A DNA stretch of 64,000 bases from Bradyrhizobium forestalis (GTDB taxonomy: Bacteria > Pseudomonadota > Alphaproteobacteria > Rhizobiales > Xanthobacteraceae), in the NCBI RefSeq assembly GCF_002795245.1, contig NZ_PGVG01000037.1, positions 1-64,000 on the forward strand, written 5' to 3'. Below the pieces are notes generated by a model that ran no database searches, was not told the origin of the DNA, and worked only from the letters and a program-made list of their open reading frames with translations. Below, piece by piece: positions 28,036 to 35,315 of this stretch. Made by a program: the position numbers and the translations under genes. The number at the start of each line of letters is the position of its first letter. The stretch's first letter is position 1.

Positions 28036-28653
28036 TCAGACGGTAGCTGCTCGCGCCGTCTTGGGCAGGCTGCTGCATAATGCCGCCCGCTCCGGGCCGA
28101 TCATCGTGCGAAGTCGTTCCAGATGCTCAGAGGGCACATGCATGCGAGCGCCGTTCAAAGCGCTCAACAATGCGTCAGCTTGCGCCTGGACACCGATAGC
28201 CAATGCAATGGCGTCATGCATCAGAAACTCTACGGTGCACGCGGCGAGGAACCCTGGATATTGGCTTGCGCATAGGGATCTTGCCTTGCGCTCGTCTATG
28301 AGCGCGATCCCGGAAATCTCTTTCGCATAAGCGATGGTTGCGGCTTCACCGTCGTCAAGTGTCTGCCTGGCAGAACCGTCGATAAGGCTTTCATAAACCG
28401 CCATACCCGGACCGCTAAGAGGAGCGCGGCGTATGAGGCCTGCGTCAATCAGCTCAAGAAGCTGTTCGTGATCCCTATAGCCCTTCTGAGATCCCGCTTT
28501 TAGCTCAGCCGCGGCGTTCTCCGTGATCGAAAACGGGTTAGGCACAGCCTTCATTATATCTGCAGCGCGAGCCGTGGCGTTCAAATTGATCATAACGCTG
28601 GCATCGGCAACTAAACCCACGCGGGGATTAATGAGGAAGCTTGACAAGCTCAT
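28036..28653 (-). CDS. PIN-domain protein (probable nuclease toxin)
   Basis: A 205-residue protein. The PIN acidic residues are visible in order: Asp in LVADASVMINL (near 14), Glu in ITENAAAEL (near 47), LDDGEAATIAYA (near 104), and Asp in GIALIDERKAR (near 119). The DDGEAA motif is typical of PIN proteins of the DUF3368 type. PIN domains are metal-dependent RNases. It is the last gene of a coupled operon: its start overlaps the end of the XRE-ImmA/IrrE gene by 26 bases. A gene for an HTH-plus-peptidase regulator next to a PIN protein is a known TA-like pairing. Confidence 0.8.
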   Translation of the reverse strand: MSLSSFLINPRVGLVADASVMINLNATARAADIMKAVPNPFSITENAAAELKAGSQKGYRDHEQLLELIDAGLIRRAPLSGPGMAVYESLIDGSARQTLDDGEAATIAYAKEISGIALIDERKARSLCASQYPGFLAACTVEFLMHDAIALAIGVQAQADALLSALNGARMHVPSEHLERLRTMIGPERAALCSSLPKTARAATV

Positions 28654-29806
28654 TGGCTTCGCTTTCCTCTTTCTCCGCGCCCTCCAGAAGCTCTCTTACC
28701 TCGTGGCGATTTAGTTGCAGCAACCGGGCAAGTTGTCCTTCGCTATAGATATCCTTCTTCCACGCCTCGCGGGCGAGAAGGGCGAGACGCGGTGGGACCA
28801 AGCCCTGCGCCCGGGCGGTATAGACCTTTTTGTCAGGCAACTCGCCAAGCACCTGACGGACTTGATCGTCCGTAATCCCGCCATTAGCGACAAACCAATC
28901 CCAGGTACCCTCGCGGGCGAGTTTCAGTTCCTCCAATCGGCGCACCATAGCTTCACGCGACACGCCCGAAGTGTGGGCAAGAAGGATGATGTGGCGGCGC
29001 GTGAGGTGAGATTGACCCGCGGTTATTTCCGCGAATTGTTGACGCACAACCCGTGCCGGCGTGATGAAAGAACGCTGAAAAGCGTTGGCATAACGTTCTT
29101 CCCTCGACGTGAAACGCTCGTCATCCGTCAGCACTTCGGGCTGACGGCGGGTCGAAATAAGATGCGCGGTCTCATGCACTCCTGACTGCAGCAGCCGCTC
29201 AGGGGGATGATTCGCATTCAGAAGAATACATGCGCCCGCGGTCTCATCATAAGCAAAGAGGCCCGATACCTTGCCGTTGAGGGGCCGCACGTAGACGCGG
29301 ACGCCGAGCTGTAAATCCAAGATGGAAACAATATCGGTGATTGGGCCGGGTCCCAGGCCGAGCCAATCGCGCAGTTCTTGCGCATCTTGCTCCGCCTGCG
29401 CTCGGATATCGCCCGGCAGGATTGGCCGCTCGGGGGGATAATTGCGCGTACGGACGACGCCCAGGGCATTCTCAAGCTCCACTTCGGCGCGGACGAGGTC
29501 GTTTAGGAGGCGCGTTGCAGCTTCTACCGCATCATCGCTGCTTTCCTGCAACTTTCGGAACCGAGGCACCATATCAAGATGCACCGCCTCACGCCGCAAG
29601 AGAGCGTTCGCGGAAGTCCGATAAGCGATAGCGAGCTTTTGCAGCTCATCCATCTGGACGCGGCGCTTTCCCTGTTCGATCGCAACAAGGGTGGTACGCA
29701 CAACTCCAATTTGGGCGGCGGCATCGACCTGCGTCAGCTTCGCGTTCTCACGCGCTAGCCGCAGGCGCTCGCCGACTTCCTTGTCCGTTAGTCTTTCGCC
29801 GCTCAT
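28628..29806 (-). CDS. XRE-family regulator with ImmA/IrrE metallopeptidase domain
   Basis: A 392-residue protein starting at ATG 29806, which overlaps the stop of the upstream QueC-like gene (ATGA). Residues about 8-65 are an XRE helix-turn-helix (ERLRLARENAKLTQVDAAAQIG...LVAIEQGKR). Residues about 140-260 are an ImmA/IrrE (DUF955) peptidase with the zinc motif VHETAHLIS (near 218). The C-terminal third holds a further helical domain with KLAREGTWDWFVANGG. Proteins of this type relieve repression by cleaving a regulator, often after DNA damage or infection. Here it may control the operon or neutralise the PIN protein. Confidence 0.88.
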   Translation of the reverse strand: MSGERLTDKEVGERLRLARENAKLTQVDAAAQIGVVRTTLVAIEQGKRRVQMDELQKLAIAYRTSANALLRREAVHLDMVPRFRKLQESSDDAVEAATRLLNDLVRAEVELENALGVVRTRNYPPERPILPGDIRAQAEQDAQELRDWLGLGPGPITDIVSILDLQLGVRVYVRPLNGKVSGLFAYDETAGACILLNANHPPERLLQSGVHETAHLISTRRQPEVLTDDERFTSREERYANAFQRSFITPARVVRQQFAEITAGQSHLTRRHIILLAHTSGVSREAMVRRLEELKLAREGTWDWFVANGGITDDQVRQVLGELPDKKVYTARAQGLVPPRLALLAREAWKKDIYSEGQLARLLQLNRHEVRELLEGAEKEESEANELVKLPH

Positions 29807-31168
29807 TGACTCGCCCGCGTCCATTTCCTGATGAACGAGTTTTCTCCCAACCCGTCCAAAAAGTTGCTCCATTCCGCAGCATGCCGTTCGAGCATGCCGA
29901 TAATCTTGTCCTCGGCGTCTGCGGTCGAAATTCCGAGTGCCATCCCTGTCAAAATGGCGTGCCGCTGGACAGCGGGACGCGCATTTGCCCCCGCCATGTC
30001 CGCCATATGATCGAGGTGAAGTGTACCCGCGATCGCATATTGCTCGAAAGCGCGACTGTTCCGCGTAAAGTCAGGGTGAATCGCGGCATCGAGCGACGGC
30101 GCACTCAGATCCGTGCAGATATAGATTCCATCCTCTTCGCGCAATCCGGCGGCGTGTACACTCATGCGGCGCAGCATGCAGGCCGCGCATATGCCGCACT
30201 GTAAATGTTTGTGATCGAGCGCGCTCCAGCGCTCATCTCTCCAGCAAGATCGCGTCGTTTTCCACGTCTCGCTTTCTGACAGCGTAGTGAATTCGCGCAG
30301 CGTCTCGCCCTTCGTGTTCCAAAGACGCGGAAACACAAACTCCACCGGATTTTTTAGCAATGCCGCGAGGAAGCGGGCCATCCGCTTGGTGAAGAGAGGA
30401 TGATTTCGGTAATCCGGGTAGGCGTGACTGACGGTTACCAGAGCAGGACCGATTGAACCCTGGCCGCTCTCCGGCACCAGAATTTGCCGGGCATCGGCGA
30501 GGTAAGCGGCAAGACCGCTGATCAGCGCGAATTTGAAGCCACGGGTCCGGGCGCTTGATTCGCGATTGCTCGTCTTGATCTTCTTGAATCTGTAAGGAAC
30601 TCTCGCGAAAGGCAGCGGCTGACCGTCGATAGTGGTTTTGTCGGCAGCCTTGGAGCCGACGCGGACGCGGACGAGTTTGTCGCCGAGCGTTTTGCCTGCG
30701 AGGCCCGCAACAGCCAGGGAATCCATGCCTTCGCTATATGCGATCACGGCCTCGGTCGGGCGCGGGAACGGTAGGCATTCCTGAATTGGAGCCGCGACAG
30801 ATTTGGACCGCTGTACAAATTCAAGCGTCCAGAAGTCACCCGTGAGGAAACCGAGCGCGTCATGCAGCGCATTGGAAACTAGAGGATCACTCCAGCGAAG
30901 GGGATCATGCACGGGAATTCGCAAGGTGATGCGCCGCGCCCAGCCGCGTGACTGAGAGATCAGCAAATTCAATAGAGGCGGAAACGACCATTGCATCGTA
31001 GATCACGGTTTCCCAGCGGGCGAACGCGTAGGACCTTAGCGCCTCAATGCTGAATTCGAGATTTTGGTCGAGATTAAACGCGATGCGTCCTTTGCGCGGC
31101 TTGCGGCCTCCTTCGACTATATCGATCGATTTCTCGCTGATCGTCGCGTTGTATGCCGTCACGGTCAT
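29803..31168 (-). pseudogene. QueC-like ATP-pyrophosphatase with a single-base frameshift
   Basis: Two overlapping frames make up one gene. The first (31168 to about 30950) ends its family-like part with SASIEFADLSVTR; the second continues GWARRITLRIPVHDPLRW to the stop at 29803. A one-base change near 30948-30953 separates them. The joined protein is about 454 residues. QueC-like features are the PP-loop AYSEGMDSLAV (near residue 150), an arginine-rich substrate region, and a zinc site in LQCGICAACMLRR. QueC makes 7-cyano-7-deazaguanine; diverged QueC proteins occur in Qat and type IV CBASS defence. Stop and start codons overlap both neighbours (ATGA). Alternatives are an inactive gene, programmed frameshifting or a sequence error. 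Confidence 0.75.
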
Positions 31169-31719
31169 AGGGGCGGCCCTTCATCAACGCCCGACTGGCG
31201 CGGTAACGTGACGGAGCGCGGCGATGGCGGGGTCGCGGGCGCTAGAAGGTCTCGCGCGAGAGCGCCGCAGTCGAGCTGTTGGCTGGCAGCGTCCAGTCTC
31301 GTCCGCACGTATCCGGCGCTGCGGGACGTGGCTTCGCGCTGGTAATGCTCCTCGATCCCGCGGAGGGCATTGCACGTCGTATCTTGAAGCGCGTTCTGCA
31401 AAGCTGCGTGAGTGCCTGCTTCTCCCGTCAAACCAGAAGCGGCGGCGGCAATGGCGCAGTCGATAACGTGAGTGGCGGCCGCCGAACGGTGAGCCTGCCG
31501 TAATGCGTCCAGGCGCTCGATGCGCAATTCAGGAAACAGGGTGTCGCCGCCCATAATATCGCGGATTTCTTTGATGGGGGCCGAGAGGATTTCCTTCTTC
31601 AGCGCATGGGGCAGCGCCTCCGAAACTTGGTCCGGCGAGAATGCGGCCTTCGCCGATCGCTCGGCGAGGTCCTTCCAATGCCGCCGCATGGGCAGGCTTT
31701 TATGTGGTCCATCACTCAT
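31165..31719 (-). CDS. Unknown helical protein, first gene of the QueC-like operon
   Basis: A 184-residue protein with ATG at 31719 preceded by a GGAGA ribosome site; the open frame reaches back to 31770. It is predicted to be almost all helix, with HALKKEILSAPIKEIRDIMG and ATHVIDCAIAAAASGLTG stretches, and has no catalytic motif. Its stop overlaps the start of the QueC-like gene by four bases, so it is the first member of a four-gene coupled unit. I do not recognise the family. A partner or scaffold protein in the position of QatB is possible, but only by analogy. Confidence 0.7.
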   Translation of the reverse strand: MSDGPHKSLPMRRHWKDLAERSAKAAFSPDQVSEALPHALKKEILSAPIKEIRDIMGGDTLFPELRIERLDALRQAHRSAAATHVIDCAIAAAASGLTGEAGTHAALQNALQDTTCNALRGIEEHYQREATSRSAGYVRTRLDAASQQLDCGALARDLLAPATPPSPRSVTLPRQSGVDEGPPL

Positions 31720-31799
31720 TGGCTCATCTCCAATGTCATGATTGTAATTAAAAAATACTGACAATGTCAAATTTATGGAACTCTTAATGAGATCATTTG

Positions 31800-31828
31800 C
31801 GTAGGGTATCGAAAAATGATACTTTACG
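31800..31828 (+). promoter_or_regulatory. Palindromic operator upstream of abiEi
   Basis: A nested palindrome: CGTA (31800), GTATC (31806-31810), seven bases, GATAC (31818-31822), and TACG (31825-31828). It ends four bases before the abiEi start codon. AbiEi antitoxins are known to repress their own promoter by binding inverted repeats, so this is its likely operator. Confidence 0.75.
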
Positions 31829-31831
31829 TAG

Positions 31832-32632
31832 ATGATTTCGGAAAGCCGCCTCTCTGCCCGGGACTACCTGACGCGACTCGCTGCCAGCGGGCGCTATCAT
31901 TTTGAGTCTGGCGACGCGCAAAAGGCGCTTGGCGTCTCACCGGCAGCGGCGAAGCTGGCTTTAAACCGTCTTGCCAAGCAGCGCCTGATCGCCTCTCCGG
32001 CCCGGGGCTTCTACGTTATCATCCCGCCCGAATATCAATCCCTAGGATCTCTGCCTGCGGACCAATTTATCCCCGCCCTCATGAAAAGGCTGGGGCTGAC
32101 GTACTACGCCGGGCTGTTAACGGCAGCTCAGTATCACGGCGCTGCTCACCAACGACCCCAGGAATTCCAGGTAATGCTGGCAAAAAGCCGCCGCCCGCTC
32201 GTGAGTGGCGCGGTGCGGGTCGCCTTTTTCGTCCGAAAGGACATTGCCGCGATCCCTACCCAAAGCTTTAACACTCCGCGCGGCCCCGTGCTGGTCTCCA
32301 CCCCGGAGGCGACGGCTGTCGATCTTGTCGGCTACCCCAGCCACATCGGGGGGCTCGATCAGGCCGCAACTGTCCTCGGAGAACTGGCGGAAACTATAAA
32401 CTCTGAGAAGCTCGTAACGGCGGCTCAAACGGCACCGATGCCGTGGGCGCAGCGCCTCGGTTATCTCCTGACGAAGGCGGGTGCGGGCGATAAGGCAGAA
32501 CTTCTCAAATCTTATGTCCGGCAGCATGCGCGGCAGACGGCGGTGCTTTCGCCGACTGCGCCTCACGATGAGGCCGCCCGTGACGATGACTGGAAGCTGA
32601 TCGTCAATGCCGAAGTGGAGCCAGAGCTATGA
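31832..32632 (+). CDS. abiEi: AbiEi-type antitoxin
   Basis: A 266-residue protein. The N-terminal winged helix covers residues about 8-70 (ARDYLTRLAASGRYHFESGD and a VSPAAAKLALNRL recognition region). The C-terminal domain has the AbiEi pattern: LTYYAGLLTAAQYHGAAHQ (near 90), VLVSTPEATAVDLVGYP (near 155) and GYLLTKAGAGDKAELL. It is the antitoxin of a type IV toxin-antitoxin and abortive-infection system and represses its own operon. The stop overlaps abiEii (ATGA). Confidence 0.92.
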   Translation: MISESRLSARDYLTRLAASGRYHFESGDAQKALGVSPAAAKLALNRLAKQRLIASPARGFYVIIPPEYQSLGSLPADQFIPALMKRLGLTYYAGLLTAAQYHGAAHQRPQEFQVMLAKSRRPLVSGAVRVAFFVRKDIAAIPTQSFNTPRGPVLVSTPEATAVDLVGYPSHIGGLDQAATVLGELAETINSEKLVTAAQTAPMPWAQRLGYLLTKAGAGDKAELLKSYVRQHARQTAVLSPTAPHDEAARDDDWKLIVNAEVEPEL

Positions 32633-33444
32633 TTCCACGCGACTACATTTCGGAATGGCGAGCTCACGCGCCCTGGGTGCAGGATATCCAGGTAGAGCAG
32701 GACCTTGTAATCTGCAGGGCGCTTGTTGAGATATTCACGCATCCTGTCCTGTCCAAGGCTCTCGCCTTTCGCGGCGGCACGGCCCTTTACAAGCTCTACA
32801 TCACGCCCGCCGCCCGGTATTCAGAGGATATCGACCTGGTGCAGGTCCGCGCAGAGCCAGCTGGCGCGGTCATGGAGGCGTTGCGTTCCGTCCTCGATCC
32901 GTGGCTCGGAACGCCCCGCTGGAAGCAGACCGAAGGCCGCGTAACTTTCGTGTACCGCTTTGCTTCCGAGGATACGCCGCCAATCAATATGAGGCTCAAA
33001 GTCGAAACCAACACCCGCGAGCATTTTGCCGTCCACGGTTTCAAGCAAGTGCCGTTTAGCGTCAGTTCTCGCTGGTTCGAAGGCAAATGCGATATCTCGA
33101 CTTACGAGCTTGATGAATTGCTGGGCACCAAGCTCCGCGCCCTCTATCAGCGCAAGAAAGGCCGTGACCTGTTTGATCTTGCGGTCGCCCTCAAACAGGA
33201 TGGTGTTGATCCGGACCGTATCGTGAAGACCTTTGCGACCTACATGGATCACGGCGGACATAACATCACTCGCGCCCTATTCGAACAGAATATGCATCAG
33301 AAGATGACCGATGCTCAGTTTACCGCCGATATAAGCCCGCTACTGGCAACCGGATATTCTTGGGATATCAACCAAGCGTCCGACGAGATTGCAGCGGCAT
33401 TGATTGAGAAGTTGCCGGGAGATCCCTGGAGGGGCGGGACATGA
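32629..33444 (+). CDS. abiEii: AbiEii-type nucleotidyltransferase toxin
   Basis: A 271-residue nucleotidyltransferase. The core motif runs from FRGGTALYKLYI (near residue 47) to RYSEDIDLVQV, giving the GG(T)-x-DxD active site. A conserved basic segment follows further on (YELDELLGTKLRALYQRKKGRDLFDL, near 160). AbiEii/MenT toxins add nucleotides to tRNA acceptor ends. The active site is intact and the upstream antitoxin complete. Confidence 0.92.
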   Translation: MIPRDYISEWRAHAPWVQDIQVEQDLVICRALVEIFTHPVLSKALAFRGGTALYKLYITPAARYSEDIDLVQVRAEPAGAVMEALRSVLDPWLGTPRWKQTEGRVTFVYRFASEDTPPINMRLKVETNTREHFAVHGFKQVPFSVSSRWFEGKCDISTYELDELLGTKLRALYQRKKGRDLFDLAVALKQDGVDPDRIVKTFATYMDHGGHNITRALFEQNMHQKMTDAQFTADISPLLATGYSWDINQASDEIAAALIEKLPGDPWRGGT

Positions 33445-33534
33445 AGCACAAGGCCGTAGACCAAACGACCCAAGCCATTTGAAATTCGTGCATTCGCGCA
33501 CCCATCCACAAACCAGAACTCCGTGGAGAGCAAC

Positions 33535-33780
33535 TTGAGTAAATCAATTCTTATCAGTCCCGCCGTGAGAGACAAAGACCTCGTAAAGGAAATTGTCGAA
33601 CTTATCGAGGAAGGGATGGGGGTGCCGGAAACCGAAATCTTCTGTTCGTCCTTGGATGGCTATGGCATCCCCAACGGCCAAAACTTCGTGACGTACATTA
33701 AGGGTCAATTGCTCAGTCCGAAGGTTGTCGTCCTCGTTCTCACGCCAGCATATTTCGAAAGTAAATTTTGTATCGCCGCA
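33535..33780 (+). pseudogene. Truncated TIR-domain gene
   Basis: From TTG 33535, behind a GGAG site, the frame reads SILISPAVRDKDLVKEIVEL, GVPETEIFCSSLDGYGIPNG, then KVVVLVLTPAYFESKFC. These are the first strands and helices of a bacterial TIR domain of the EIFCSSLxGxGIPxG type, which carries an NADase or signalling function. The frame then joins unrelated codons (IAANKPFNCH) and stops at 33804, so the catalytic half is lost. Confidence 0.75.
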
Positions 33781-34392
33781 AACAAACCTTTTAATTGCCA
33801 CTGAAGGAAGCTCCGATGTGCATATTCTAAAACGCGCATTTCAGCTCTTGCGGCCAGAGATCGCGGATTTTTTCCGATTCATTGACGTAAGCGAGCGCCA
33901 TCCGTTTTCTGGAACAGGCAGTTTGGTTAAGTTTGCAGAAGGCCTCGCGAAAATAGACGTTCAAAACCGAACCGTCTTTGTCCTGGATAACGACGAAGGA
34001 TTGAGCGCTTTCCGAAAGATTCAGGCGCTTGCGCTTCCAATCAACATGCGAGTCACGGTCCTACCATCGCTCAAGGAGTTTGGATCGTTTCCTACCACTC
34101 GTCCCGGGCGCGCGGCGCTGGCTGATATAAATGGCCGCGCCGCTTCCATAGAATGCTACCTCGATTTGCACGTCGGCGGTCTTCCTGCGCCTCTGGTCCA
34201 ATGGACAAACTACAAAGATACGGGAACATATCAGGGGGGCCTCCAAGAGAGGAGCGCTACAGCAAGGCGTTTTATAACAACGCCGGTCGAGGGGGTTCAT
34301 ACGATACGTCAAAGCTTTCCAAGGTTCTCGACTCCATCGTCGCCGTTTGCACAACGATGGCGGGAGACCTATGCACAAACGAGGATAAGTAA
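33764..34392 (+). pseudogene. C-terminal relic of a HEPN/Toprim-associated protein
   Basis: The frame from about 33764 reads LLIATEGSSDVHILKRAFQL, IADFFRFIDVSERHPFSGTG, then TVFVLDNDEG (Toprim Glu and DxD). It continues to GRAALADINGRAASIECYLD. A one-base shift near 34245 then moves into ERYSKAFYNN and SKLSKVLDSIVAVC before the stop at 34390. This is the Toprim part of a defence-associated family that often carries an N-terminal HEPN domain. The start of the gene is missing, replaced by the TIR fragment in another frame. Confidence 0.65.
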
Positions 34393-34458
34393 GAGCCGCG
34401 TTCCAAATTATATGGAAATAGCAATGACATACGAGTTCCCAGTTTCATCCTCTCGGGC

Positions 34459-34633
34459 GCGGCTGGGAGCATAGGGAGCGATTCCTGCCGTCTTAGCTCG
34501 TGCGCGTTTTGGAAGGCGAGCGCATCATGCCCCAGCCCGGGCGGCCGTCGAGATCCGCGGAGTACCTTACAGGGGCGAGTTGGTGGAAAGCGAAGGACGC
34601 CAGCGCGTTCGCGTCTACCCCGAACCTCGGTAG
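34459..34633 (+). pseudogene. Relic of the effector repeat unit also seen at 0.6 kb
   Basis: The bases from 34462 are nearly identical to 629-690 (GGCTGGGAGCATAGGGAGCG in both). Translated, RGWEHRERFLPS is followed by an in-frame TAG, then LVRVLEGER. After a one-base shift, VEIRGVPYRGELVESEGRQR follows, ending in VYPEPR at 34633. It supplies the part of the repeat unit that the ORF at 148-699 lacks. Confidence 0.7.
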
Positions 34634-34768
34634 AGAAGCAAGTTGGCTGCAATTCCAAATGCTCGCGGGCAGCTCGCGCGAGGCGTTCTATCACGCGGCG
34701 CTTGACCGGCCATGCACCCAATCGATGCAGATCGCATAGGTGGGCGTGAGTACGGACTCCGTTTCATG

Positions 34769-34945
34769 CTATGCTTCAAGTTCGATGCCGACACCTGATC
34801 GGCCAGCACGTCGCGCAGCCACCAGCGTCGAACCAGACCCGCAGAACGGGTCTAGCAGAATTGCGTCCAGTGGGCAGAACGCTTCTATCAAGCGACTGCA
34901 AGATACTGATTGGCTTCTGCGTCGGGTCGGACCTCGTCGGCTCGA
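34769..34945 (-). pseudogene. C-terminal relic of a DNA methyltransferase
   Basis: On the minus strand the frame reads DPTQKPISILQSL, then after a shift IEAFCPLDAILLDPFCGSGS and TLVAARRAGRSGVGIELEA before a stop at 34769. TQKP and DPFCGSGS are the end motifs of N6-adenine or N4-cytosine methylases of the beta class. Catalytic and recognition parts are gone. Confidence 0.7.
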
Positions 34946-35100
34946 CGGCGCTCTCCACACGTATGGACCCGGAGGACCTACGCGAGATCATGTCGGCCTC
35001 AGAGATGCGTCACTGTCGGGTCAGGCGCTTTGGGAGCTTCGTAGCGAAATACATGGGCGACGGGGTGCTCGTTTACTTTGGGTACCCTTCCGCACTTGCC
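34915..35100 (+). pseudogene. Fragment of a class III adenylate/guanylate cyclase
   Basis: The plus strand reads SDLVGSTALSTRMDPEDLRE, then FVAKYMGDGVLVYFGYPSA. This is the catalytic core pattern (DLVGST...GDGVLxYFGYP) of rhizobial class III cyclases. It overlaps the methylase relic on the other strand and has no start or end. Confidence 0.7.
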
Positions 35101-35315
35101 AAGCTCGCTCTTGAGAACGCTGCTCTGCGTCGGATGCGACGTGCCCGTGCACGAAAGCGGACTCTCGCCGTTCCTAAAGCTCCTCTGGTTATTCATCATC
35201 AAGCAGTCGCCGAAGCTCCCAACGGGCTCGTCTGGCGCCGGTCCCTCCAAGAAGATCGCGAAGCTGAAGTCCCATGCGGCTCGAGAAGGTGGAACCAAAA
35301 TGGCACTTGCGATGA
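35101..35315. other. No recognisable gene before the porin stop
   Basis: Frames on both strands run through this stretch but show no domain. It forms the right side of the gene-fragment region that starts near 33.5 kb. Confidence 0.3.
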
